This document shows positions 52,281 through 60,440 of a stretch of 64,000 nucleotides of DNA, one piece after another. Source of the DNA: Prauserella endophytica (lineage in GTDB: Bacteria; Actinomycetota; Actinomycetes; Mycobacteriales; Pseudonocardiaceae); the NCBI RefSeq assembly GCF_005146945.1, contig NZ_SWMS01000015.1, positions 1 through 64,000 of the forward strand. The letters run 5' to 3'. Under the pieces are notes generated by a model. The model did no database searches, was not told the DNA's origin, and saw only the letters and a program-made list of their open reading frames with translations. The translations under genes and the position numbers were made by a program. Each line of letters begins with the position of its first letter. The stretch's first letter is position 1.

Positions 52281-53666
52281 ATGGAACACGTGTCCGACGA
52301 ACCCATCTCACAGCTCATCCGGTCTGCCCGCAGGCACCGTCAGCTCAGCCAGTACACGCTCGCCCGCGAACTGGCGACGGTGGCAGGCAAGCCGACGGTG
52401 ACGCGCGACCTGGTCGCTCGCTGGGAGCGCGGGCACCAGATTCCCCGGCACGGCTCGCGACAGTGGCTTTCGGTGGTCCTGCACATCCCCCAGGACCGGC
52501 TCGACGCCGCGGCCGCCGCGTCCCGGAGGCGGGCCAGGCTCGGACACGCCGTCGTGACGAGCAACGCGCCCGTCAAGCCTGGGCCGACGCGCCGCGCCCA
52601 GGGCACTCCCGCGCTGCTGCCGGTGTTCCGTTCACGTGTGCAGGCAGGCATTCTGGCCGCGACGCTGCTCAATCCCCACCGCTCGTTCAGCCTCTCCGAG
52701 CTCGCGGAGCACGCGGGCGGCTCGCTCGCCTCGGTGGACAAGGAGAGCCGGATGCTGGAGGTCGCGGGCATCCTCACCAACCGCGTCGACGGCACGATCC
52801 GGCTCATGCGCGCCGCGGACGACAACCCGATGATCGCCCCGCTGACCGAGCTCATCAAGGCGACCTACGGCGTGCCCCAGATCGTCGGCGAGGAGTTCGG
52901 CCGGATCCCCGGCGTAGCCAGGATCGTGCTCGGCGGCACGTGGGCGGAGCGGTTCGCGGGAATACCCGGCGCCCCGGCGGAAAGCCTCGAGATCCTGCTC
53001 GCGATCGCCCCCGGCCAGCCCGAGGACCACGACGCGATCGACGTGGCCGCACGGCGCACGCAGACCCGGCTCAAGTGCCACGTGCACGTCGCGACCCGGC
53101 CACTCGAGGCAAGGCTGGACTACCTCCAGATCCCCCGGCAGCGGCGCGGCCAGCCCGTGGTCGAGGTTGCTCCCGTCCGGCCGCGGCAGCGTCCGGCGAC
53201 CGGGATGCCGTGGCCGGACGGCCGCGCGGCACTCGCCAAGATGATCGACTCAGGGCAGCTCGACCTCGTGAGCGGCCCCGCCGCGAACAGCCGTCCGTTC
53301 ATGGACCTCGCGGGCCGACACCTCGACGCCGCCGAGCAGTTGCTCGACACCTCACCGCCGTCCGCGTTCCTGCTGCTGTCGCACGCGGCCCAGCTCGTCG
53401 CGTCGGGTCTGCTGGCGCACCAGGGACTGCGCCCCGCGGTCGGCGCGAACGACCACCTGACGGGCGACGCGGTGGCCGCCCAGTTCGGCCACCAGTTCTC
53501 GCAGGTGGAACTGCTGCGGCAGCGGTCGATGGAGCTGAAGAACCCCACGAGTCGCGACAGCAGGGTCACCGGCGACGAGGTCAAGACCTATCTCACCACC
53601 GTGCGATCACTGCTGTCGGTCGCGCACAATGTCACGAGCACTCTCGGGACCTTCATCCAGCGTTAG
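52281..53666 (+). CDS. multidomain regulator: XRE HTH, winged helix, MNT-like and HEPN-like segments
   Basis: The 461-residue protein has an N-terminal helix-turn-helix (RRHRQLSQYTLARELATV, TRDLVARWERGHQIPRHG), a winged-helix segment (AATLLNPHRSFSLSELAEHA, about 110-175), and a nucleotidyltransferase-like segment (IPGVARIVLGGTWAERFAGI, about 200-265). It ends in a helical HEPN-like region (DLAGRHLDAAEQLLDTSP, about 350-460). The MNT catalytic Asp pair is replaced (SLEILLAI), so nucleotidyl transfer is doubtful. It is divergent from the sugar cluster and upstream of an MFS exporter, so it may regulate either. Ribosome binding site AAGGAG is 12 nt away, so the start is uncertain. Confidence 0.75.
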   Translation: MEHVSDEPISQLIRSARRHRQLSQYTLARELATVAGKPTVTRDLVARWERGHQIPRHGSRQWLSVVLHIPQDRLDAAAAASRRRARLGHAVVTSNAPVKPGPTRRAQGTPALLPVFRSRVQAGILAATLLNPHRSFSLSELAEHAGGSLASVDKESRMLEVAGILTNRVDGTIRLMRAADDNPMIAPLTELIKATYGVPQIVGEEFGRIPGVARIVLGGTWAERFAGIPGAPAESLEILLAIAPGQPEDHDAIDVAARRTQTRLKCHVHVATRPLEARLDYLQIPRQRRGQPVVEVAPVRPRQRPATGMPWPDGRAALAKMIDSGQLDLVSGPAANSRPFMDLAGRHLDAAEQLLDTSPPSAFLLLSHAAQLVASGLLAHQGLRPAVGANDHLTGDAVAAQFGHQFSQVELLRQRSMELKNPTSRDSRVTGDEVKTYLTTVRSLLSVAHNVTSTLGTFIQR

Positions 53667-53755
53667 CCGATCGAACTCGTGAAGAGGGACGCTGCGTTGC
53701 CCGCACCACGCCATCGACCGGGGCTCTCCGCCGTGCGACCACGACGGAGAGCCCC

Positions 53756-55186
53756 ATGACGACGGCGCCGAACGCGCCGGTTCCGAGACCCGACCGCACC
53801 CAGCGCCGATCGGCGGTACTGCTGGTCATGTGCCTGGTGCAGTTCGTCGTGCTCGTCAACGCGATGTTCATGATCGTCACGCTGCCGGCGATCCAGCACG
53901 ACCTGCGGTTCGAGGACGACAGCCTCACCTGGGTCGTCAACGCCTACACACTGCCACTGGGCGGTTTCCTGCTGCTCGGCGGCCGCAGCGCCGACCTGTT
54001 CGGGCGCAAGCGGGTTTTCGTGACGGGGCTGGCGTTGTTCTCGGCGGCCTCGGCGCTGTGCGGTCTCTCCACGACGCAGACCGGGTTGCTCGCCTTCCGC
54101 GCGCTGCAGGGGCTCGGCGCCGCGCTGCTGGCCCCGGCCGCGCTGTCGATACTCACCACGACGTTCTCCGACGGGCCCGAGCGGCGCAAGGCGCTCGCGG
54201 TGTGGAGCACGGTGAACGCCGGCTCGAGCGGCGTCGGCCTGCTGCTCGGCGGCGTCCTCACCGCGACGGTGTCCTGGCCGTTCATCTTCCTGCTCAACGG
54301 GATCGTCGGGGCGACCATCCTGCTCGTCTCCTCGCGGATCGTCCCGGAGTCGCGGGTCCCGGGGGTCGGCGGCTTCGATCTCGGTGGCGCCGTCACGGTC
54401 ACCGCGGGCATGCTCGCACTGGTCTACACCGTGCTGCGTGGGCGGCAGCACGGGTGGGACGACCCGGTCACCCTCGGCGCCTGTGCCGCCGCGATCCTGT
54501 CGCTGGCGGCCTTCGTGCTGATCCAGCGGATCCGGCGCGCACCGCTCGTGCGCCTGGACGTCTTCCGGTTGCGGACGCTGACCGCCGCCAACGCGACCAT
54601 GTTCCTCGTCGCGGGTGCGCCGGCGACCGTGTTCTACCTGCTCACCATCCACCTGCAGGAGGCGCTGGACTACAGCCCGCTGACGACCGCGTTCGCACTG
54701 CTGCCCGCCGCCGCGACGGTCGCGCTCGGTTCCCTGCTCGCCCCGCGCCTGCTGCCGCGCCACGACCCGAGGGTCGTGCTCGTGGTCGCGCTCGCCTTGG
54801 TGGCCCTCGGCGTGACGCTGCTGGCGAGGGTGGGGCCGGGCAGCGACTACCTCAGCGAGGTGCTGCCCGCGCTGTGCACGATGTTCCTCGGCTGCAGCTG
54901 CGCGATCCTCACGCTGTTCATGCTCGCGACGACGCGGCTACCCGAGTCCGACGCCGGGCTGGCCTCCGGGCTGATCAACACGACCCTTCAGGTGGGCAGC
55001 GGCCTGTGGCTCGCGGTGCTGTCCTCCCTGGCGGCGCTGCGCTCCGGCCTCACACCGGGCGGCTACACCGTGGCGCTGTGGGGCGTTGCCCTGCTGGCGG
55101 CGTCGGCGGCGCTCGTGGTGCTGGTCCTGCTGCGGCGCAAGCACGTCTCGGCCGCCGACCTCTCCGAAGCGGACCGTCATGGCTGA
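53756..55186 (+). CDS. MFS drug-type exporter (DHA2, EmrB/QacA-like)
   Basis: The 476-residue protein has about fourteen helices, TLPAIQHDLRF and WVVNAYTLPLGGFLLLGGRS, motif A GGRSADLFGRKRVF and motif C-like GLLLGGVLTATVSWP. DHA2 members export drugs or secondary metabolites with protons. ATG follows GGAGAG. It follows the multidomain regulator by 89 nt on the same strand, so self-resistance or product export under that regulator is plausible. Confidence 0.93.
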   Translation: MTTAPNAPVPRPDRTQRRSAVLLVMCLVQFVVLVNAMFMIVTLPAIQHDLRFEDDSLTWVVNAYTLPLGGFLLLGGRSADLFGRKRVFVTGLALFSAASALCGLSTTQTGLLAFRALQGLGAALLAPAALSILTTTFSDGPERRKALAVWSTVNAGSSGVGLLLGGVLTATVSWPFIFLLNGIVGATILLVSSRIVPESRVPGVGGFDLGGAVTVTAGMLALVYTVLRGRQHGWDDPVTLGACAAAILSLAAFVLIQRIRRAPLVRLDVFRLRTLTAANATMFLVAGAPATVFYLLTIHLQEALDYSPLTTAFALLPAAATVALGSLLAPRLLPRHDPRVVLVVALALVALGVTLLARVGPGSDYLSEVLPALCTMFLGCSCAILTLFMLATTRLPESDAGLASGLINTTLQVGSGLWLAVLSSLAALRSGLTPGGYTVALWGVALLAASAALVVLVLLRRKHVSAADLSEADRHG

Positions 55187-55190
55187 GGCG

Positions 55191-55466
55191 TCAGCGCACC
55201 AGCCGGGCCGGGGTTCTCGCGAGGGCCGCGATGTCGCCGCCGAGCTCGGCCCCGGACCGCTGTGCCGAAGGCGTCGCCGCCGTCGCGTAGTCGGCCCATG
55301 CCTTGACGCGGCGGCGGAACACCGCGCCGTCCTCGCCCTCGACCGTGAGCCGGACGATCGGCGCGTCCACCCCCTGCGTGATGAGCGGCCCTCTGGTCAG
55401 GACCTTGTGCCAGCGCAGGCCGTCTTCGGTGTAGACCACACTCGGCGCGAAGTCCCGTCCCAGCAT
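55191..55466 (-). CDS. small hypothetical protein
   Basis: A 91-residue protein (MLGRDFAPSVVYTEDGLRWH) with no recognised family. ATG at 55466 has GGAGG 9 nt upstream; ATG at 55472 is closer to it. Predicted beta-rich first half (IVRLTVEGEDGAVFRRRVKA) and helical end. It has its own upstream region with an IclR-like box (55541-55573). It converges on the MFS gene with 4 nt between. Confidence 0.55.
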   Translation of the reverse strand: MLGRDFAPSVVYTEDGLRWHKVLTRGPLITQGVDAPIVRLTVEGEDGAVFRRRVKAWADYATAATPSAQRSGAELGGDIAALARTPARLVR

Positions 55467-55540
55467 CGGCATCGACCTCCTCGTCCGGCGTCACGGCGCG
55501 GGCGGTCTTCCAGAGGAGAGCCACACCGGACCGCGTTTTG

Positions 55541-55573
55541 TTGTATGAAACTACGACTTTGCTTTTCGCGCAA
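55541..55573. promoter_or_regulatory. possible third IclR-type box, TTGTATGAAAC and TTTTCGCGCAA
   Basis: The site contains ATGAAAC and TTTCGCGCAA in the order seen at 21805 and 25807 but with a wider spacer, about 70 nt upstream of the small hypothetical gene. The looser spacing makes this weaker. Confidence 0.35.
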
Positions 55574-55756
55574 CCCTTGTTGGCCTCTCGAGCCAAGCGA
55601 CGGATTTTGGTGAGTGAGACCCACGAACTCAGGAACGCTCTCCGCCCGCGCGATGGCCATCCTGCGAGCCGCCGGGCCTGCTGGGTCAGCGCGTCCCGGT
55701 GCGAATCACCGAGGCAGGGCGCATCCCGCCTGCGCTACCCGGCTCGGCCACCCGAC

Positions 55757-55888
55757 CGCGAGTCCCCCGCTCGCACGGCCGCCGGGAACGCGCAACTCGC
55801 CGTCGGGAACGCGCAACTCGGCGTCGGGAGCGGGGGACTCGGCGTCGGGAGCGGGGGACTCGGCGTCCGGAGCGGGGGAGTCGCGGCC
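55757..55888. repeat. 21-nt tandem repeats with an inverted copy
   Basis: Five units of 21 nt run from 55784 to 55888; units one and two are based on GGGAACGCGCAACTCG, units three to five on GGGAGCGGGGGACTCG. Units three and four are identical. An inverted copy (CGCGAGTCCCCCGCTC) precedes them at 55757-55773. There are no unique spacers, so it is not CRISPR. The rest of 55467-55928 contains the box above and otherwise no supported gene. Confidence 0.75.
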
Positions 55889-55928
55889 GGGACGGTCGCC
55901 GGGCCGAGTATGCCCGTACGATGGCCGG

Positions 55929-56531
55929 ATGCCGCAGGTTGCCCGCACCGACGTCGAAGGAGCCCTCGCGGCGTTTCCAGCCGTCACCGAGCCCCGGAAC
56001 GGCAAGCGGGCGGCCGCCGTCGCCATCACCCTCGTTGAGCGGGACGGCACGCAGGGCATCTGGATCACCCGGCGCGTGCCCACCCTGCGCGCACACGCCG
56101 GGCAGTGGGCACTGCCGGGCGGCAGGCTCGACGACGGCGAGGACGCGGAGGCCGCCGCGCTGCGCGAGCTGCACGAGGAGCTGGGCGTCGAACTGGGCCG
56201 GGACCGGGTGCTCGGCAGGCTCGACGACTACGTGACGCGCTCCGGCTACGTGATCGCGCCCGTCGTCGTGTGGGCGGGCTCCGAGCCGCCGGTACGGCCC
56301 AACCCGGCCGAGGTCGCCAGGCTCGTCTTCCTGCCGCTGGCCGACCTCGACGTGGAACCCCGGTTCGTCCGCATCCCCGAGTCCGAGCGCCCCGTGATCC
56401 AGCTGCCCGTCCTCGACACGCTCCTGCACGCCCCGACCGGCGCCGTGCTCCACCAGTTCCGGGAAGTCGTGCTACACGGGCGGCCCACCCGCGTCGGCGG
56501 CTTCGAACAGCCGGTGTTCGCCTGGCGCTGA
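55929..56531 (+). CDS. NUDIX hydrolase (CoA pyrophosphatase-like)
   Basis: The 200-residue protein has a complete Nudix box (GGRLDDGEDAEAAALRELHE followed by ELGV) and the upstream WALPGG. Flanking features (ITRRVPTLRAHAGQWALPGG) resemble NudL-type coenzyme A pyrophosphatases. It hydrolyses a nucleoside diphosphate linked to another moiety using Mg2+. Stand-alone gene downstream of the tandem repeats. Confidence 0.9.
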   Translation: MPQVARTDVEGALAAFPAVTEPRNGKRAAAVAITLVERDGTQGIWITRRVPTLRAHAGQWALPGGRLDDGEDAEAAALRELHEELGVELGRDRVLGRLDDYVTRSGYVIAPVVVWAGSEPPVRPNPAEVARLVFLPLADLDVEPRFVRIPESERPVIQLPVLDTLLHAPTGAVLHQFREVVLHGRPTRVGGFEQPVFAWR

Positions 56532-56601
56532 CGCCGGGGGGACGTCACCGGGCCAGGCCAAAGCACTGCCGCCCTGGCGGCGCATCTGCGAGGCTGGGGC
56601 C

Positions 56602-56991
56602 ATGACCGATCGGAACGTGCTCGGCGGGAACCTGGAGCCCTGCGGCACCGACCCGCTCACCGGTTTCTACCGCGATGGGTGTTGCAACACCGGGCCCGAC
56701 GACCTGGGCAACCACACCGTCTGCGCGGTCGTCTCGGCGGAGTTCCTCGCGCACCAGAAGGCGACGGGCAACGACCTCGTCACTCCCCGCCCCGAATACG
56801 GCTTCCGGGGGCTCACCCCAGGCGACCGCTGGTGTGTGTGCGCCGCGCGGTGGCTCGAGTCCTACCACGAGGGGCACGCGCCGCCCGTCGTGCTGGCCTC
56901 CACACATGAGCGGGCGATCGAGGTGATCCCCCTCGACGCGCTGCAGGAGCACGCCGTCGACGTACCGGCCGACCCCAGCGGGCTGTTGTGA
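56602..56991 (+). CDS. DUF2237-family protein
   Basis: The 129-residue protein has the DUF2237 pattern NVLGGNLEPCGTDPLTGFYR, DGCCNTGPDDLGNHTVCAVV, FLAHQKATGNDL and PGDRWCVCAARW. The conserved cysteines suggest metal binding or redox chemistry. Function is unknown in all organisms I know. Start ATG after a G-rich stretch. Confidence 0.9.
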   Translation: MTDRNVLGGNLEPCGTDPLTGFYRDGCCNTGPDDLGNHTVCAVVSAEFLAHQKATGNDLVTPRPEYGFRGLTPGDRWCVCAARWLESYHEGHAPPVVLASTHERAIEVIPLDALQEHAVDVPADPSGLL

Positions 56992-57103
56992 CGGAGCCGG
57001 CGCCCGGGGTCGCCGTATCTGCCGCGCCCGCGGCCTCGTCGTGCTCACGGGAATGGCCGCGCGCCCGCACCGCGACGCCACGCAGGCCCTCTCCAGGGCG
57101 AAG

Positions 57104-57511
57104 TCAGGCGGACACGATCATGATGAGGTTGCCGCACGTGTCGTCGAAGACGGCGCTGTTCACCTCGCCCGTCAGCGTCGGCTCGCCCTGGAACCGCACC
57201 CCGAGTGCGGACAGGCGCTCGTACTCCTCGTGCACGTCGTCGACCGTGAACGTGGTCCACGGGATGCCCGCGTCGTAGAGGGCCTGCTTGTACACCTGCG
57301 CGGCGGGCCTGCCATCGATCACCACGGCGGGGTTGGCGTCCGGTTCGAGGAGCAGTTCGACGTCGTCGGGGCCGTCGGGCGAGATCACGGTGAGCCACTT
57401 CGCCCCGCCGGCGGGGAACTCGTTCTTCTTCACGAAGCCCAGCACGCCGGTGTAGAAGGCCAGGGCCTTGTCCTGGTCGTCGACGAGCACGCTGGTGAGG
57501 CTGATCTTCAC
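57104..57511 (-). CDS. VOC-family (glyoxalase/bleomycin-resistance fold) protein
   Basis: The 135-residue protein has one VOC domain: KISLTSVLVDDQDKALAFYT, LGFVKKNEFPAGG, and the closing FDDTCGNLIMIVSA. Such proteins bind metals and act as small-molecule isomerases, dioxygenases or resistance proteins. The ATG overlaps the stop of the ArsR-type gene (ATGA), so the regulator and enzyme are made together. Confidence 0.9.
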   Translation of the reverse strand: MKISLTSVLVDDQDKALAFYTGVLGFVKKNEFPAGGAKWLTVISPDGPDDVELLLEPDANPAVVIDGRPAAQVYKQALYDAGIPWTTFTVDDVHEEYERLSALGVRFQGEPTLTGEVNSAVFDDTCGNLIMIVSA

Positions 57512-58116
57512 GACGGCTCCTTCCCAGGGGCCTTGTCCGGGTTCGGGTACGGATGCACGGCGACCACGATGCGGTGGTCGCGCCCGCCGGGCGCGGCCTC
57601 GTCGTGGTACTTCGACACGAGGCCCGCGACGGCGGTGGCGAGCTCGTCGGCGAACGCGGCCCGCTCGGCGGCGGAGGCGAAGCGCACCTTGCCGTCGACG
57701 GCGAAGGTGGCCAAGCGCTTGCGCGCCTGCCTGGCGCCGGTGATCAACTCGCCCATCTCGCGCACCATGCGCGACGCGAGCGCCAGCAGCCAGCGGGCCG
57801 AAAGGCGGTCCGGCGAGTCGTCGGGGTCCGGCTGCACGTCACCGAGGACGTTCGGCGAGATCACGTACGACGACGCCGTCGCCCGCAGCACCCGCTCGTT
57901 GACGTTGCCCTTGCGGCGTTCCTCGACCAGCTCCACGAGCCCGTGCCGCTCCAGCGCGCGCAGGTGGTAGTTCACCTTCTGCCGGGGCAGGCCGATCCGC
58001 TGCGCCAGTGAGCTTGCGGAGCCGGGCTCGGCCAGCTCGGCGAGCAGCCGGGCCCGCACCGGGTCGAGGGAGACCTCGGCCGCCCCCGGATCGTCGATCA
58101 CCGCGACTTCGTGCAT
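57508..58116 (-). CDS. ArsR-like winged-helix regulator
   Basis: The 202-residue protein has an N-terminal winged helix (DPVRARLLAELAEPGSASSL, IGLPRQKVNYHLRALERHGL) and a helical C-terminal region. It is translationally coupled to the VOC gene and preceded by a nested palindrome (58132-58169), which suggests autoregulation. Confidence 0.88.
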   Translation of the reverse strand: MHEVAVIDDPGAAEVSLDPVRARLLAELAEPGSASSLAQRIGLPRQKVNYHLRALERHGLVELVEERRKGNVNERVLRATASSYVISPNVLGDVQPDPDDSPDRLSARWLLALASRMVREMGELITGARQARKRLATFAVDGKVRFASAAERAAFADELATAVAGLVSKYHDEAAPGGRDHRIVVAVHPYPNPDKAPGKEPS

Positions 58117-58131
58117 GCGCCCACCGTGTCA

Positions 58132-58169
58132 CCGACAATAAGTCTTGTCAAGACACGCTCAGTTGTCGG
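58132..58169. promoter_or_regulatory. nested palindrome before the ArsR-VOC operon
   Basis: CCGACAA (58132-58138) and TTGTCGG (58163-58169) flank the inner inverted repeat GTCTTG-T-CAAGAC (58142-58154), just upstream of the regulator start and covering the stop codon of the methyltransferase gene. This is a good operator candidate. Confidence 0.6.
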
Positions 58170-58912
58170 CTCCCTCGTTTGACCGCCAGCGCGTGAAGCA
58201 CCAGGGCCGCCTGTCGCGTGTGCACGGTGCCTGCTCCCGCGGCATGGAGACTCTCGGCCAGTTCCTCGGCGCCCAGCAGCACGAGGCCTGCGGGCGAGTC
58301 GGTGATGAGCTTGCCGATACGCGTGGTCAGCCTGCCGCGCGGACTCGGCACCATGATCGCGAGCCTGCCGCCCGGCGTGAGCACCCTGACCAGCTCGGCC
58401 ACCACGTCGAGCGGGCGAGGGATCAGCTGCAGCACGGCCAGGCACGTGACCGCGGCGAACGTGCCGTCGTGGAACGGCAGCCGCGTCGCATCGGCGCGCA
58501 GGAACCCGACGTTCGGCGCACCGTGGTCACGCACCGCGCGCTCCAGCATGGACTCCGAGATGTCCACACCGAGGGCCAATCCACGCGGCCCCACAGCACG
58601 GCCCAGTTCCGCCGTGATGTCACCAGGGCCGGAGCCGACGTCGAGGGTGAGCCCGCCGTCGGGCACCCGCAGCACCGACATGGGTGGGCGCAGCGAGAGG
58701 AAGACCTTGCGGGTGAGCCGTTGCGCGGTGTCGTAGACCGCGGCGCCCGCGGTTGACTCCCACGCCGCCTGGATCGGGCCCGGCGGCTCGCGGTCCACCG
58801 GACCGAGCAGGTCGAGGTACCCGCGAGTGGTGTCGGGCACGGCCGGCGCCTCCTTCAGGAGCGGCAGCGTGCGGCTGATGGCTTCCGGCGGTACGTGCTC
58901 CAGGCGATCCAT
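58148..58912 (-). CDS. class I SAM-dependent methyltransferase
   Basis: The 254-residue protein has the SAM-binding motif LTLDVGSGPGDITAELG, VDISESMLERA, LRADATRLPFHDGTFAAVTC and the post-I segment RVLTPGGRLAIMVP, typical of UbiE/Methyltransf_11 enzymes. The substrate is unknown. The start has no ribosome binding site; an in-frame ATG lies nine codons upstream at 58939, so a leaderless message is possible. Divergent from the CYTH gene. Confidence 0.88.
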   Translation of the reverse strand: MDRLEHVPPEAISRTLPLLKEAPAVPDTTRGYLDLLGPVDREPPGPIQAAWESTAGAAVYDTAQRLTRKVFLSLRPPMSVLRVPDGGLTLDVGSGPGDITAELGRAVGPRGLALGVDISESMLERAVRDHGAPNVGFLRADATRLPFHDGTFAAVTCLAVLQLIPRPLDVVAELVRVLTPGGRLAIMVPSPRGRLTTRIGKLITDSPAGLVLLGAEELAESLHAAGAGTVHTRQAALVLHALAVKRGSRQLSVS

Positions 58913-58966
58913 GCCAGCAGACAGTAACGTCGGGGGCATGGCCGAGCACAGCGAGGAGAGGCGAGC

Positions 58967-59572
58967 ATGATCGAACGAGAGGCCAAGTTCGAACTGGACC
59001 TGGACCTGCCGGTGCCGCGCCTCGACGGTGTGGGCCCGGTGGCCAGGCAGGGCGATCCCGTGAAGTCGGTGCTCGAGGCGACCTACTACGACGCGCGGGA
59101 CTACCGCCTGCTCGGCTCCGGCGTCACCCTGCGCAGGCGCACCGGCGGAAGCGACGCGGGCTGGCACCTCAAGCTTCCGCGCCCGGACGGGCACCGCGAG
59201 GAGGTGGCCGAGCCGCTCGGCGGCCCGGCGGGCGCGGTGCCGCCGTCGCTGGCCGAGCGCGTGCGCGACCGGCTCGGCGACGAGACGCTCGTGCCGGTCG
59301 CGCGCATCACCACCACGCGGTACTCCTACTCGCTCCTCGACGCCGACGACCGTCCACTCGCGACCCTCGTGGACGACCACGTGACGGCGGAGGCCGCGGG
59401 CACGGGCACGGGCCTGGACAGCTGGCGGGAGCTGGAGGTCGAGCTGGCCGACTCCGCCGAGGAGAGCCTGCTCGGGCTGGTCACCGAGGCGCTGACGAAG
59501 GTGGGCGTGCGCCCGTCGCGGTGGCCGTCGAAGCTGCGCCGCGTGCTGGGCGACCGGCTACCGCCCGGCTGA
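58967..59572 (+). CDS. CYTH-domain phosphatase (CyaB/thiamine-triphosphatase fold)
   Basis: The 201-residue protein begins with IEREAKFEL, the E-x-E-x-K signature, and shows ATYYDARDYRLLGSGVTLRR, AGWHLKLPR and WRELEVEL, placing charged residues along the triphosphate tunnel. These enzymes hydrolyse inorganic or organic triphosphates. A CHAD domain often accompanies CYTH; none is present. ATG follows GGAGAGG. Its end overlaps the converging hydrolase by 15 nt. Confidence 0.9.
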   Translation: MIEREAKFELDLDLPVPRLDGVGPVARQGDPVKSVLEATYYDARDYRLLGSGVTLRRRTGGSDAGWHLKLPRPDGHREEVAEPLGGPAGAVPPSLAERVRDRLGDETLVPVARITTTRYSYSLLDADDRPLATLVDDHVTAEAAGTGTGLDSWRELEVELADSAEESLLGLVTEALTKVGVRPSRWPSKLRRVLGDRLPPG

Positions 59573-60385
59573 CAGGAACTCCGTCAGGGCACCGGTGAGC
59601 CGCGCGGGCGCGTCCTCCTGCGCGAGGTGCCCCGCGCCGTCGAGCAGGGTGAGCCGCGCGCCGGGGATCCGGGAGGCCAGATCCTTGCCGCGTTCGAGGG
59701 GCAGCCACGAGTCGGCCGTGCCCCAGCACACGAGCACGGGCAGGTCCAGCTCGCCAAGACGCGGTTCGATCTCGTCGGTGTAGCGCTGGTCGGCCTGCGC
59801 GATCTGCCGGTAGAACGCCGCTTGCCCTTCCTCGCCGAGCCACGGCTCGACCAGCGCGTCCAGCGTCGCGGGGTGCAGGCCGGGGCCGCTGGCCGTGCCC
59901 ACGTACTCGCGCACGAGCGCCCGGTGCAGGTTGGGCGGCAACCGCTCGAAGACCGGCGCGTTCCCGGCGACGAGCCGGAAGAATGGCGAGCCCCACGGGG
60001 CCAGCGCCACCACGTCGACGAGCGCGAGCCGGGCGTAGGCGGCGCCGTGCAGCAGCCGCGCCCGCAGTGACACGGCACCGCCGAAGTCGTGCGCGACCAC
60101 GGACGGCTCGCCGAGGTCCCAGTGTTCCAGCAGGGCGGCGAAGATCTCCGCCTGCGCGCGCAGCGAGACGTCCTGACCCGCGCGCATGTCGGAGCGCCCG
60201 TAGCCCAGCATGTCCCACACGTAGACCTCGTGGTGCGCGGCGAGAGCGCGGCCGACGTCGCGCCAGACGCAGGACGAGAACGGCGTGCCGTGCAGCAGCA
60301 CCACCGGCGGCCCCTCGCCGAACCGCGCCCAGCGCACCGTGCCGCCCGGTGTCTCGTACCGCTCCGGCAGTTCCCATCCGGCCAT
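59558..60385 (-). CDS. alpha/beta hydrolase with Asp nucleophile (haloalkane dehalogenase/epoxide hydrolase-like)
   Basis: The 275-residue protein has VVLLHGTPFSSCVWRDV, then VVAHDFGGAVSL, where the usual Gly-x-Ser-x-Gly elbow is His-Asp-Phe-Gly-Gly. The Asp nucleophile and HGTP oxyanion segment are typical of haloalkane dehalogenases and epoxide hydrolases rather than esterases. The acid lies in WGTADSWLP and the base in GHLAQEDAP. Divergent from a CGNR regulator, with a palindrome in between. Confidence 0.88.
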   Translation of the reverse strand: MAGWELPERYETPGGTVRWARFGEGPPVVLLHGTPFSSCVWRDVGRALAAHHEVYVWDMLGYGRSDMRAGQDVSLRAQAEIFAALLEHWDLGEPSVVAHDFGGAVSLRARLLHGAAYARLALVDVVALAPWGSPFFRLVAGNAPVFERLPPNLHRALVREYVGTASGPGLHPATLDALVEPWLGEEGQAAFYRQIAQADQRYTDEIEPRLGELDLPVLVCWGTADSWLPLERGKDLASRIPGARLTLLDGAGHLAQEDAPARLTGALTEFLSAGR

Positions 60386-60402
60386 GGCTCCCCCTTGGGT
60401 CC

Positions 60403-60431
60403 GTTACCGCCTTAGCGGTTATGACGGTAAC
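60403..60431. promoter_or_regulatory. operator candidate GTTACCG-N15-CGGTAAC
   Basis: A seven-base inverted repeat with an inner CCGC-CTTA-GCGG lies between the start codons of the divergent hydrolase and CGNR genes, overlapping where both promoters must be. It is a likely target of the CGNR regulator. Confidence 0.65.
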
Positions 60432-60440
60432 ATCACCGGC

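Noticed and set aside
55784-55888. CRISPR array
   Set aside because: The 21-nt units are directly adjacent, with no unique spacers and no cas genes in the window.
58148-59380. Long methyltransferase start at 59380
   Set aside because: The extension is the antisense shadow of the CYTH gene; the real start is at 58912 or 58939.
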